DNA from: Pseudoclavibacter triregionum
GTDB lineage: Bacteria > Actinomycetota > Actinomycetes > Actinomycetales > Microbacteriaceae
DNA: 64,000 nt
Assembly (NCBI GenBank): GCA_910822395.1
Contig: OU365335.1
Coordinates: 992,001-1,056,000 of the forward strand
Direction of reading: 5' to 3'
The translations under genes were made by a program, and so were the position numbers. The notes under the pieces were generated by a model. The model did no database searches. It saw only the letters and a list, made by a program, of their open reading frames with translations, and was not told the DNA's origin. Numbering within the stretch: the stretch's first letter is position 1; the number at the start of each line of letters is the position of its first letter. This document shows positions 15,851-24,045 of this stretch, piece after piece.

Positions 15851-17476
15851 ATGGCGCGCATCAACACGTGGATGCTCAGTCGTCCGCACCGCAAGCTCTA
15901 CCTGGTACCGCAGACAGTCGCAGCGCTGCGGGAGGCCATCGAGGGAGAACCTTGGGCGGGCAACCGCGAGGCGCATCTCGCGTTCGAGGAGGCCATCGAG
16001 CGCGCCGGCATCAAGGCTCCCGGGGAACGCCGCGACCGGGGCGGTTCGGGCGGTCGAACTCACGTCGCACTGGTGACCTCTCTGGGGCTCGCATTCGAGC
16101 ACGCCGCCACGCAGCGCATGGTGCTCACGCTGGCGGGCGAGGCGCTTGCGGACGGAGCTCCGCCGGCGCCCATCCTCCGTAAGCAGGTCCTCGAGTTCCA
16201 ATACCCCTCGCCGTACTCCTCGCGCATCGGCATCGACGAGGGCTTCCGGCTTCGCCCGTTCGTCTTCCTCTTGCGTCTGCTGCTCGATGGCCGGCTCGCA
16301 GGCGAGCTTTCGCAGGAGGAGATCGCCCTCTGCGTCATTACCGAAGGTCGGCGCAACGACGACGACTGCCACGAGCGGGTGGTCGCCAGGATCTTGGACT
16401 ACAGGGCTCGTGGGCGTGAGGCCCTGGCCGAAGACTTCGCCGAACGATATGGATCCGCTCGAGGTCGACCAGATCGGGTCGAAGAGGCGCTGTCAGATAT
16501 CGCGAACACGGTTCTCAACTGGCTGGACCACACCGGACTCACCCTCCGTGAGCCGAAGGTGGTGCGTCTTGCGGACGAAACGGCGGACGAAGCGCGGCGG
16601 ATCGTCGACGAGCTCTCCCGCAAGCCGCTGATCCGCTTCGAGCGGGGGCGGGAAGAGAACTTCCAGCGCACCTATGGTCTTCGTCCGGGTGGGTCCCGAG
16701 ATAACAGGCGCCTGCTGGAAGCTCGAGCACTCTCGCGCGAGCAGCAGGTGGCGCGGCGTGTGCAGACGGCGCTCCTGGGCATTTCGCGCGAGCGAATTGT
16801 CGACGCGCTCACGCCCGCGCTCCTGCGCGACGTCACGCAGGCCACGGGTTTCCCGGAGGCCGAGGTGGAGGCCGCGCTCTCGTCGCTCATCCCGACGCCA
16901 TCTGATGCCCTCGAGCAATTCATCGCCAGATATGCGCCGATGGCCTTCAGCGGGCGAGAGGAGGCCATCGAATTCGAGATCGCCACGACTGAGATCTTCG
17001 AGCGCGTCTTCGGTCTGCGTGCAGACCATCTCGGCCAGGGCCGGATCCAGCCCGACATCATCGTCTCGACCGAGGCCTATGAGTGGGTCGGCATTATCGA
17101 CACCAAGGCCTATCGCGCCTATGAGCTGCCGAACGACCATATGCTTCGGATGCGCGGCTACGCGGAGGCGGAGGAAGCGCGCGGACGTCACGCGGATTTC
17201 ACGGCCTACATTGCCGGCGGCTTCTCGCGAACCATTGATGCGCGGCTGCGGACGCTTCAAGAGCGCACGGGAGTGGCGGCGGGGGCCATCGGAGTGACGG
17301 CCTGGATCGAGCTGATCCGTCGCTGGCCGCAGTCCGGCGTTGGCTCAGAGGTTCTCTATGAGCTCCTTTCGCTCGGGCGGGAGGCGCGTCTGAGCGACGT
17401 GTTCGAGCGCGTCCCTCTGGCCAGCGACGGCGGGGAGAAGGGGGCGGCCCATTCGCCCCGCGCCCACCCCGCCTAG
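15851..17476 (+). CDS. AlwI-family type II restriction endonuclease with FokI-like cleavage domain
   Basis: The 541-residue protein begins MARINTWMLSRPHRKLYLVP and has an N-terminal recognition part with RLRPFVFLLRLLLDGRLAGELSQEEIALCVI, as in AlwI-type enzymes. The C-terminal nuclease core has a PD-(D/E)xK layout closely like FokI: P401-D402 followed by D417-T418-K419 in GIIDTKAYRAYELPNDHMLRMRGYAEAEE. It should cut at a fixed distance from an asymmetric site. It stands divergent to the C5 methyltransferase, with Vsr beyond it, forming a restriction-modification-repair set, and ends about 100 nt before tRNA-Trp. The recognition sequence is unknown. Confidence 0.85.
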   Translation: MARINTWMLSRPHRKLYLVPQTVAALREAIEGEPWAGNREAHLAFEEAIERAGIKAPGERRDRGGSGGRTHVALVTSLGLAFEHAATQRMVLTLAGEALADGAPPAPILRKQVLEFQYPSPYSSRIGIDEGFRLRPFVFLLRLLLDGRLAGELSQEEIALCVITEGRRNDDDCHERVVARILDYRARGREALAEDFAERYGSARGRPDRVEEALSDIANTVLNWLDHTGLTLREPKVVRLADETADEARRIVDELSRKPLIRFERGREENFQRTYGLRPGGSRDNRRLLEARALSREQQVARRVQTALLGISRERIVDALTPALLRDVTQATGFPEAEVEAALSSLIPTPSDALEQFIARYAPMAFSGREEAIEFEIATTEIFERVFGLRADHLGQGRIQPDIIVSTEAYEWVGIIDTKAYRAYELPNDHMLRMRGYAEAEEARGRHADFTAYIAGGFSRTIDARLRTLQERTGVAAGAIGVTAWIELIRRWPQSGVGSEVLYELLSLGREARLSDVFERVPLASDGGEKGAAHSPRAHPA

Positions 17477-17497
17477 ACACCCCCACCCCCCATCCCG

Positions 17498-17503
17498 TAT
17501 GCT
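17498..17503 (+). promoter_or_regulatory. -10 hexamer TATGCT upstream of tRNA-Trp
   Basis: TATGCT lies about 80 nt before the tRNA gene in the gap after the endonuclease gene. No convincing -35 is seen. Confidence 0.4.
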
Positions 17504-17583
17504 GTCCGAGTTGCCAACCGCGACAAGCTGAAGCGCGCCCGGAAGCCCGGGCGGCGACGAGGCGAGGAGCGGCCAGCACACTT

Positions 17584-17656
17584 AGGGCGGTGGCTCAATT
17601 GGTAGAGCAGCGGTCTCCAAAACCGCAGGTTGCAGGTTCGAGTCCTGTCCGCCCTG
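17584..17656 (+). tRNA. tRNA-Trp (CCA anticodon)
   Basis: A 73-nt cloverleaf has acceptor AGGGCGG/CCGCCCT, D arm GGCTCAATTGGTAGAGC, anticodon stem GCGGT with CCA in loop TCTCCAAAA, and T arm with GGTTCGAGTCC. The 3' CCA is not encoded. It lies upstream of secE-nusG, as in many actinobacteria. Confidence 0.97.
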
Positions 17657-17753
17657 CAGATCGGCGCTGCGCCGCGGCGTCGTGCCGGGGGAGCGGTGAG
17701 CCGCTCGCTCCGAGCGAAGCGCCGCCCGGGCGCACCGCGTGAAAGGGAACACC

Positions 17754-18080
17754 GTGTCGCCAGCCAAGGTCGCAGAGCCCGACGAGAAGGTCGTCGAGTC
17801 CTCGAAGCGCGACATGGAGGCTCGTCGCCGCAACCCCTTCGCGCAGATCGGGCTGTTCTTCCGCCAGGTGGCCTCCGAGCTCCGCAAGGTCGTCACCCCC
17901 ACGCGTCGCGAGCTCTTCACCTACACGGGTGTCGTGCTCGGCTTCGTCATCTTCATGATGCTCCTCGTCACCGCGCTCGACTTCATCTTCGGCTTCGCCG
18001 CGAGCTGGGCGTTCGGCACGGGCCAGGAGCTCTTCCCCTCCGGCTCGACCTTCACGCCGGCGCCGGCCGCCACCCCGTAG
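17754..18080 (+). CDS. secE: Preprotein translocase subunit SecE
   Basis: SecE is the essential single-helix clamp of the SecYEG channel. The 108-residue product has the family motif NPFAQIGLFFRQVASELRKVVTPTRRELFTYTGVVLGF, followed by one membrane helix (VVLGFVIFMMLLVTALDFIFGF), and has a short Ser/Pro/Ala tail. The GTG at 17754 is preferred over an in-frame GTG at 17739, because AAAGGGA lies 5 nt upstream of 17754. Confidence 0.95.
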   Translation: MSPAKVAEPDEKVVESSKRDMEARRRNPFAQIGLFFRQVASELRKVVTPTRRELFTYTGVVLGFVIFMMLLVTALDFIFGFAASWAFGTGQELFPSGSTFTPAPAATP

Positions 18081-18259
18081 CGTCGCCGACCCGACGCGGG
18101 GCCTGGACGGGCCCGCATCGGGGAGCGGATCGCCGCGACACCGCACGGCTCCGCGCCGCAGCCGCGCGAAGCCGAGCCGAAGGCATCCGGCCCGCCCCGC
18201 GGAACCGCCCCGAGCACCGCCCCACACGAACAAGAACCGCACCACCGAAACGAGGAACC

Positions 18260-19183
18260 GTGTCCGAGCAGACCGCGTCCGACCCGAACGGCCTCTACGA
18301 GACCGCCGCCGAGCAGGACTCCGAGGTCCAGGAGGCCCAGGAGGGCGACGACGTCGAGGTCGACGTCGACGTCGAGCGCGTCCTCGACGAGGCCGACGAG
18401 GCCCCCGCGGGCGAGCAGGACGGCACGGACGCCCCCGACATCTCCGACCCCGAGGTCGACGACCTCGTCACCGACGTCCTCGACATCGACACCGACGAGG
18501 AGGCCGCCGCGGCCGCCGCCGCTGCCGCCGACGAGGCGTCCGAGGCCGTCGCCGACGACCCTGAGGCCGACCCGTACGAGGCCTTCAAGCGCGAGCTGCG
18601 CATGAAGCCGGGCAAGTGGTACGTCATCCACACCTACGCCGGCTTCGAGCGCCGCGTGAAGCAGAACCTCGCGCAGCGCACCGAGACGCTCGAGATGCAG
18701 GACTTCATCTACCAGTGCGAGGTCCCCATGGAGGACGTCGTCGAGATCAAGAACGGCCAGCGCAAGATGGTCACCCGCGTCCGCATCCCGGGCTACGTGC
18801 TCGTGCGGATGATGCTCACGGAGGACTCGTGGTCGTGCGTGCGCCACACCCCGGGCGTCACGGGCTTCGTCGGCAACGCCCACAACCCGACCCCGTTGCG
18901 CTTCAACGAGGCATTTGAGATGCTCAAGAGCCTCGTCGAGGTCGCGGACGCTCCCGCGAAGGCCGCTCCCGCGGCCCAGGGCGGCGCCGTCAAGGGCCAG
19001 CCCGTCGCCGAGGTCGACTTCGAGATCGGCGAGACGATCACGATCAAGGAGGGCTCGTTCGCGGGCCTCACCGGCACGATCTCCGAGATCGTCCCGGCGA
19101 GCGGCAAGCTCACCGTCCTCGTCTCGCTCTTCGAGCGCGAGACCCCGGTCGAGCTCAGCTTCGACCAGGTCACCAAGCTCTAG
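18260..19183 (+). CDS. nusG: Transcription antitermination factor NusG
   Basis: NusG binds RNA polymerase and modulates pausing, Rho termination and coupling to ribosomes. The 307-residue product has a roughly 105-residue acidic N-terminal extension rich in Asp, Glu and Ala. The NGN domain follows (GKWYVIHTYAGFERRVKQNL through GYVLVRMMLTEDSWSCVRHTPGVTGFVG), and the C-terminal KOW domain is IGETITIKEGSFAGLTGTISEI. The start is GTG 18260 with GAGG 4 nt upstream. Long acidic N-termini are common in high-GC actinobacterial NusG. Confidence 0.96.
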   Translation: MSEQTASDPNGLYETAAEQDSEVQEAQEGDDVEVDVDVERVLDEADEAPAGEQDGTDAPDISDPEVDDLVTDVLDIDTDEEAAAAAAAAADEASEAVADDPEADPYEAFKRELRMKPGKWYVIHTYAGFERRVKQNLAQRTETLEMQDFIYQCEVPMEDVVEIKNGQRKMVTRVRIPGYVLVRMMLTEDSWSCVRHTPGVTGFVGNAHNPTPLRFNEAFEMLKSLVEVADAPAKAAPAAQGGAVKGQPVAEVDFEIGETITIKEGSFAGLTGTISEIVPASGKLTVLVSLFERETPVELSFDQVTKL

Positions 19184-19336
19184 CCCCCAAGGCTCGAGCC
19201 GCCGGCCCCCGCCGGCACGACAGATTTCCCGGATGCCCCGCGCAGCCGGCATGCACCACCGGAGTCCGGAACGGCCGGACCACCGGGAGAGCCTCGCGGC
19301 CCGCCGCCGAGGTTCGAACACAGAGAAGGAAGACAC

Positions 19337-19768
19337 ATGGCACCGAAGAAGAAGGTCTCGGGTCTGATCAAGCTTCAGATCCAGGCCGGCGCCGCCAACC
19401 CCGCCCCGCCCATCGGCCCGGCGCTCGGTCAGCACGGCGTGAACATCATGGAGTTCTGCAAGGCGTACAACGCCGCGACCGAGTCGCAGCGCGGCAACGT
19501 CGTCCCCGTCGAGATCACCGTCTACGAGGACCGCAGCTTCACGTTCGTCCTCAAGACGCCCCCGGCCGCCGAGCTCATCAAGAAGGCCGCCGGCGTGAAG
19601 AAGGGCTCCTCGACGCCCCACACCGACAAGGTCGGCAAGCTCACGATGGCCCAGTGCCGCGAGATCGCCGAGACGAAGCAGGCGGACCTCAACGCCAACG
19701 ACCTCGACCAGGCCGCGAAGATCATCGCCGGCACCGCTCGCTCGATGGGCATCACCGTCGAGGGCTAG
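19337..19768 (+). CDS. rplK: 50S ribosomal protein L11
   Basis: This 143-residue protein has the L11 signature ([36 protein letters not shown]) and the C-terminal RNA-binding domain ending [10 protein letters not shown]. It binds the GTPase-associated centre of 23S rRNA with L10-L12. AGAAGGAAG precedes the ATG. It is followed by rplA after 76 nt. Confidence 0.98.
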
Positions 19769-19844
19769 TCCCCCGACTCACCTACGTCACCTCGCGGGAG
19801 AGCCGGCCAGGCTCGCAACCGCACTCTCTCGAAGGAGAACCAAC

Positions 19845-20531
19845 ATGGCAAAGTCCAAGGCGTATCGCGCCGCCGCCGAGAAGATCGAGGAGGGCAAGCA
19901 GTACGGACTCGACGAGGCCGTCGCGCTCGCCCGCGAGACCGGCTCGGCGAAGTTCAACTCGACCGTCGAGGTCGCCCTCCGCCTCGGCGTCGACCCCCGC
20001 AAGGCCGACCAGATGGTCCGCGGCACCGTGAACCTTCCGCACGGCACCGGCAAGACCGCCCGCGTCATCGTCTTCGCCATCGGCGACAAGGCCGAGGCCG
20101 CCAAGGCCGCCGGCGCCGACGAGGTCGGCGGCGACGAGCTCATCGCCAAGGTCGCCGACGGCTACACCAACTTCGACGCCGCCGTCGCGACGCCGGACAT
20201 GATGGGCAAGGTCGGTCGACTCGGCAAGGTGCTCGGCCCCCGCGGCCTCATGCCGAACCCGAAGACCGGCACGGTCACGATGGACACGGCCAAGGCCGTC
20301 ACCGAGATCAAGGGCGGCAAGATCGAGTTCCGCGTCGACAAGCACGCGAACGTCCACTTCATCGTGGGCAAGTCGGGCTTCACGCAGGAGCAGCTCTCGG
20401 AGAACCTCCGCGCGGCCCTCGACGAGGTCGTCCGCCTCAAGCCGGCGTCCTCCAAGGGTCGCTACATCCAGAAGGCCGTCGTCTCGACGACCTTCGGCCC
20501 GGGCATCCCGCTCGACGTCTCGGCCATCTAG
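19845..20531 (+). CDS. rplA: 50S ribosomal protein L1
   Basis: This 228-residue protein has L1 motifs [42 protein letters not shown] and [22 protein letters not shown]1 forms the mobile stalk near the E site and in many bacteria represses its own operon. AAGGAG lies 7 nt before the ATG. A strong hairpin follows the gene. Confidence 0.98.
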   Translation: MAKSKAYRAAAEKIEEGKQYGLDEAVALARETGSAKFNSTVEVALRLGVDPRKADQMVRGTVNLPHGTGKTARVIVFAIGDKAEAAKAAGADEVGGDELIAKVADGYTNFDAAVATPDMMGKVGRLGKVLGPRGLMPNPKTGTVTMDTAKAVTEIKGGKIEFRVDKHANVHFIVGKSGFTQEQLSENLRAALDEVVRLKPASSKGRYIQKAVVSTTFGPGIPLDVSAI

Positions 20532-20600
20532 GCTGAACCCCGTCGGCTGAGCCATCTCGGCCGCCTGCGACGGGCGCTCGCGCTCGTCCCACTCCCGGCG

Positions 20601-20626
20601 AGGCCCCGCACTTCGGTGCGGGGCCT
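20601..20626 (+). terminator. Terminator after rplA
   Basis: An 11-bp perfect stem (AGGCCCCGCAC with GTGCGGGGCCT) closes a TTCG tetraloop and is followed by TCGTCGTT. It ends the secE-nusG-rplK-rplA unit. Confidence 0.85.
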
Positions 20627-20681
20627 TCGTCGTTGCCGGATGGCGTGGGCGGGCGTGCTGTCGGCCGGGCGGATGGCGTGG

Positions 20682-21725
20682 CTAGCGCGATCCGGCGCCA
20701 AGCGAGCCGGCGCCCACCGAACCCGCGCCCAGGTCGAGCACGAGCTTGCCGCGGACGTGCCCCTCCTCGAGTGTGCGATGCGCGTCGGCGATCCGTTCGA
20801 GAGGGAAGGCCTCCTGCACCTCGACGCGGAGGTCGCCGTGCTCGATGAGCTGCGCGATTGACTCGAGCGCGCGCCCGTCGGGGGAGCACTTGAGGTGCGA
20901 GCCGACGAGCTCGCGGCCCTCGGCCTCGAGCTCCTCGCGCATCGTCGGGAAGCTGCCGGTGGGCACCGAGAGGAAGGTGCCGCCGTCGCGGAGCACCCTG
21001 ATGGAACGCGACCCCGTGTCGTCCTTCACGTTGCCGATGAGGTCCACCACCAGGTCGACCGGCTCGGAGATGACGTCCTCGAAGCGGTCCTTCGTGTAGT
21101 CGATGACCTCGTCGGCGCCGAGCTCGAGGAGGAAGTCGCGGTTGCGGGCGGATGCCGTGGCGACGACCGTCGCCCCGTAGATGCGGCCGAGCTGCACGGC
21201 GAAGTGGCCGACGCCCCCCGCGCCCGCGTGCACGAGGATGCGCATGCCGTGGCGCACGCGGCCCGCCTCGATGATCGCGGCCCACGCCGTGAGGGCGGCG
21301 AGCGGGACGGCGCCGGCCTCGAGCATCGTGAGCGAATCGGGCTTGCGGGCGAGCGACATGATCGGCACCGAGACGACCTCGGCGTTCGCGCCCGAGTAGC
21401 GCGGGTTGAGGACCATGCCGAACACCTCCTCGCCCGGCTGGAACGGCGAGAGCTCGTAGGGGGCGTCGAGCACGACGCCCGCGAACTCGCCGCCGATGAC
21501 CCACGGGTAGCTCGGGATGGCCGCCGCGACTCCCTTGCCCGAGCGGGTCTTCGCGTCGATCGGGTTCACGCCGGCGGCGAGCACGCGGACGAGCGCCTCG
21601 GAGTTCACCTGCAGGGGCGTCGGGAACTCGCCGACCTCGAGGGTCTCGGGGCCGCCTGCGCCGGTGAGCATGGCGGCGCGCATCGTGGGGCCGGGGCGGA
21701 GGGCTTCGAGGTCGTAGGCGGTCAT
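20682..21725 (-). CDS. NADP-dependent medium-chain oxidoreductase (quinone-reductase-like)
   Basis: This 347-residue zinc-independent MDR-family protein has an N-terminal GroES-like fold (MRAAMLTGAGGPETLEVGEFPTP, VNPIDAKTRSG), IPSYPWVIGGEFAGVV, and a nucleotide site HAGAGGVGHFAVQLGRIYGA with ASARNRDFLLELGADEVIDYTKD. It lacks the structural-zinc cysteines of true alcohol dehydrogenases. It likely reduces quinones or activated alkenes. The C-terminus carries a short Gly/Ala/Ser repeat (GAGSVGAGSLGAG). It is convergent with rplA and divergent from the HAD gene across a palindromic repeat pair. Confidence 0.85.
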   Translation of the reverse strand: MTAYDLEALRPGPTMRAAMLTGAGGPETLEVGEFPTPLQVNSEALVRVLAAGVNPIDAKTRSGKGVAAAIPSYPWVIGGEFAGVVLDAPYELSPFQPGEEVFGMVLNPRYSGANAEVVSVPIMSLARKPDSLTMLEAGAVPLAALTAWAAIIEAGRVRHGMRILVHAGAGGVGHFAVQLGRIYGATVVATASARNRDFLLELGADEVIDYTKDRFEDVISEPVDLVVDLIGNVKDDTGSRSIRVLRDGGTFLSVPTGSFPTMREELEAEGRELVGSHLKCSPDGRALESIAQLIEHGDLRVEVQEAFPLERIADAHRTLEEGHVRGKLVLDLGAGSVGAGSLGAGSR

Positions 21726-21753
21726 GCCGCGATTCTCTCGCGCTCGCCTCTGA

Positions 21754-21860
21754 GGTGGTTGAGGAGGGCGCCCCGCCCCCATCTCGAAACCACCGACGGA
21801 GACGAAGCCCCGCGTGGCCGGTGGTTTCGAGACGCTCGCTCGGCTCCCTCCTCAACCACC
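21754..21860. repeat. Inverted pair of 41-nt palindromic repeats (copies 1a, 1b)
   Basis: Unit 1a is 21754-21794 and unit 1b, in opposite orientation, is 21820-21860, with 25 nt between. Each is 41 nt. Read in one orientation each begins GGTGGTTTCGAGA and ends CTCCTCAACCACC, so the ends are imperfect inverted repeats of each other. The same unit recurs at 22583-22690 and 42767-42807, always between genes. Confidence 0.9.
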
Positions 21861-21917
21861 TCCGGTCGCCGACCGCTCGCAGATCCCCCGATCAGCCCCA
21901 TACGGCAGGCTCACTCC

Positions 21918-22577
21918 ATGACCCGCGATGCGATCCTCCTCGACCTCGACGGCACGCTCGTCGACACGACCTACTTCCACGGCCTCGCCTGGCAGCGTGC
22001 GCTCGCCGCGGAGGGCATCGAGGTCGAGTCCGTCCGGTGCCATCGCGCGGTCGGGCTCGGCGGCGACAAGGTGCCGACGCATCTCGCGGGCAATGAGGTC
22101 GAGGAGCGGCTCGGCGACGCGCTGCGCGACGGCTGGAAGCGCGAGTACCGGAAGCTCCTCCCCGAGGTGCGGGCGCTGCCCGGAGCGGCGGATGCGGTCC
22201 GGCGCCTCGCCGACGACGGCTGGCTGCTCGCGCTCGCGACCTCCGGCGAAGAGGAGTTCACGGACGCGGCACTCGAGCTGCTCGGCATCCGCGAGCTCCT
22301 CGACGCGATCGTCTCGACGGCGGACGTCGAGGAGTCGAAGCCCGCTCCCGACCTCCTCGGCGAGGCGATGCACCGCGTTCGCGCCGAACGGGCCGTCATG
22401 GTCGGCGACACGACGTGGGACGTCGAGGCGGCCGAGCGCGCCGGCATCGGCTGCATCGGGCTCCTCAGCGGAGGCTTCGCCGAGGCCGAGCTGCGGGATG
22501 CGGGCGCGCTCGAGGTCGTTCAGGGGCCGGACGACCTCCCTGGCCTCGACCTCCGCGCGCTCCTGCGCGCAGCCTGA
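21918..22577 (+). CDS. HAD-superfamily phosphatase (phosphoglycolate-phosphatase-like)
   Basis: The 219-residue protein has HAD motif I LLDLDGTLVDT, motif II LATSG, a Lys in ESKPAPDLL, and motif IV MVGDTTWDVEAAERAG. The cap is the small helical C1 type. Such enzymes hydrolyse small phosphomonoesters; the substrate cannot be assigned. It is flanked on both sides by 41-nt palindromic repeat pairs. Confidence 0.88.
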   Translation: MTRDAILLDLDGTLVDTTYFHGLAWQRALAAEGIEVESVRCHRAVGLGGDKVPTHLAGNEVEERLGDALRDGWKREYRKLLPEVRALPGAADAVRRLADDGWLLALATSGEEEFTDAALELLGIRELLDAIVSTADVEESKPAPDLLGEAMHRVRAERAVMVGDTTWDVEAAERAGIGCIGLLSGGFAEAELRDAGALEVVQGPDDLPGLDLRALLRAA

Positions 22578-22582
22578 CACCA

Positions 22583-22690
22583 GGTGGTTGAGGAGGGCGC
22601 GGAGCGCCCGTCTCGAAACCACCGGCGGAGACGGGCGTCCTGCGTGGTCGGTGGTTTCGAGACGCTCGCTGCGCTCGCTCCTCGACCACC
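22583..22690. repeat. Inverted pair of 41-nt palindromic repeats (copies 2a, 2b)
   Basis: Unit 2a is 22583-22623 and unit 2b, inverted, is 22650-22690, with 26 nt between. The pair has almost the same geometry as the one at 21754-21860. Unit 2b ends CTCGACCACC, a one-base change from the family end. Confidence 0.9.
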
Positions 22691-22705
22691 CTCGGAGTCT
22701 GCGTT

Positions 22706-23674
22706 CTAGTACGGCGGCTCGAGCTGGGCGCGGAGCTCCTCGACCTGCTCGAGGACGGCGTCCGCGAGGCGGGCCATCCGCTCGATCTCCTCGTCGTCGC
22801 GCTCGATCCACACGAAGCGCGGCTCCTCGTCGACGACGACGAAGTCGCGGTGCCGCTCCCACACGAAGAGCGTGCGCTCGGCGCCGAGCACGTACTGCTG
22901 CCACCACACCTGGCGCAGGTACGTGCGCGGGATCCGGCTCCACGGCTTGTTCGTCGTCTTGATCTCGGCGAGGGTGACGCGGCCCTCCTCGTCGCAATAC
23001 AGCCCGTCGGGCGTCGCGAGGTGGGCGCGGGACGACTCCGCGTGGAAGAGCAGGCCGCAGGGCTCGATGCCGTGGCGCTCGGCGACCCAGGCGGCGATGT
23101 GCGGCTCGCGGGCGCGGCCGAAGTCGGTGTACGCGTTGCCGGTGAAGCCCGAGCCGCGCACCTTGTCGCGGACGACCTGCTTCACGGACGCCTCCGTCGC
23201 GAGCTTCGCGGCATCCGTCGCCGTCACGCCGCGCGAGCGGTGCTGCAGCCAGGCTGGACGGTCGTTCGAGTCGGCGAGCACGCGCAGCTCGTGCGGGAAC
23301 TCGCGGCGCAGGCGCCAGACGCCGATCGGCTCGGCGGGGGCGAGCGGGAGAGCCGGCATCTGCAGGGCCGAGGCCTGGACTCCGGACGCCGAGGCTGCGG
23401 CGCCGGGGTCGAATCGAGCCTCGGCCTCGTCGTCCGCGAAGATCATCGGCCGGTAGGCGCTGCGGGTCTCGGGGCGCACGGCGCGCTGGAAGCGGCCGCC
23501 GGGGCGCGGCTCGAGGGCGATCTCGCCGGCATCCGCCTGCTCGTCGGAGACGGATCGCAGGGGAGCGGGGCCGGTCTCGCGGATGCGCCCGCCGACGCCG
23601 AACACCGCGAGCTCCTCGCCGACATCGCGGACGAGGTCTCGCCTCGGCGCGCCCGTCGGCTGGAAGAAGACCAT
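22706..23674 (-). CDS. YqaJ-like viral-recombinase-type nuclease (PD-(D/E)xK)
   Basis: The C-terminal 200 residues carry the YqaJ / lambda-exonuclease pattern: NDRPAWLQHRSRGVTATDAAKLATE, GNAYTDFGRAREPHIAAWVAERHG, the metal-binding DGLYCDEEGRVTLAEIKTT, and RTYLRQVWWQQYVLGAERTLFVWERH. The N-terminal 120 residues are less conserved in appearance and Ala/Pro-rich. The ATG at 23674 is used; an in-frame ATG at 23692 would add six residues. Related nucleases are usually phage recombination genes, but no phage gene, annealing protein or integrase is nearby. It may be a domesticated gene. It is preceded by long tandem repeats. Confidence 0.82.
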   Translation of the reverse strand: MVFFQPTGAPRRDLVRDVGEELAVFGVGGRIRETGPAPLRSVSDEQADAGEIALEPRPGGRFQRAVRPETRSAYRPMIFADDEAEARFDPGAAASASGVQASALQMPALPLAPAEPIGVWRLRREFPHELRVLADSNDRPAWLQHRSRGVTATDAAKLATEASVKQVVRDKVRGSGFTGNAYTDFGRAREPHIAAWVAERHGIEPCGLLFHAESSRAHLATPDGLYCDEEGRVTLAEIKTTNKPWSRIPRTYLRQVWWQQYVLGAERTLFVWERHRDFVVVDEEPRFVWIERDDEEIERMARLADAVLEQVEELRAQLEPPY

Positions 23675-23697
23675 CGCCCGATTGTCCCGCATGCCGC

Positions 23698-23787
23698 GGA
23701 CATCCGCGGCCCGGGCACGCGGGGTCGCGCCGAGGCGGGCGTGCCCCGGACATCCGCGGGCCCGGCGCGCGGGGTGGCGCCGAGGCG
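23698..23787. repeat. Two diverged direct repeats, period 50
   Basis: About 40-nt copies start with GGACATCCGCGG at 23698 and 23748 and both end CGCCGAGGCG. They lie in the gap upstream of the YqaJ-like gene. Confidence 0.7.
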
Positions 23788-23829
23788 CTGGCCGATCGCC
23801 CATCCGCTGGCGGAGATTCGCCAGCCGGC

Positions 23830-24021
23830 GAGCGGGCGGCCAGCGGCAGCCTCGCGACGGCGAGCGGATGGCCAGCGGATGAGCGGGCGGCCAGCGGCAG
23901 CCTCGCGACGGCGAGCGGATGGCCAGCGGATGAGCGGATGGCCAGCGGATGAGCGGGCGGCCAGCGGCAGCCTCGCGACGGCGAGCGGATGGCCAGCCGA
24001 TGAGCGGGCGGCCAGCGGCAG
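23830..24021. repeat. 51-nt tandem repeat array
   Basis: Copies run 23830-23880, 23881-23931 and 23951-24001, with a partial copy at 24002-24021 and a 19-nt partial unit (23932-23950) inserted after the second. Each starts GAGCGGGCGGCCAGCGGCAG. Copies are nearly identical. The 19-nt piece is not a multiple of three, so the array is not maintained as a reading frame. The array fills most of the 371-nt gap between the nuclease gene and the sugar kinase gene; no gene is seen in this gap. Confidence 0.92.
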
Positions 24022-24045
24022 TCCGCGATCCGCGGCTCCCTGCCG

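Noticed and set aside
17584-17656. tRNA-Trp as an integration site for the restriction island
   Set aside because: No integrase, excisionase or duplicated tRNA 3' end was seen at the other border, so an attachment site cannot be claimed.
23830-24021. Possible CRISPR array
   Set aside because: The repeated units are contiguous 51-mers with no unique spacers, and no cas gene is present.
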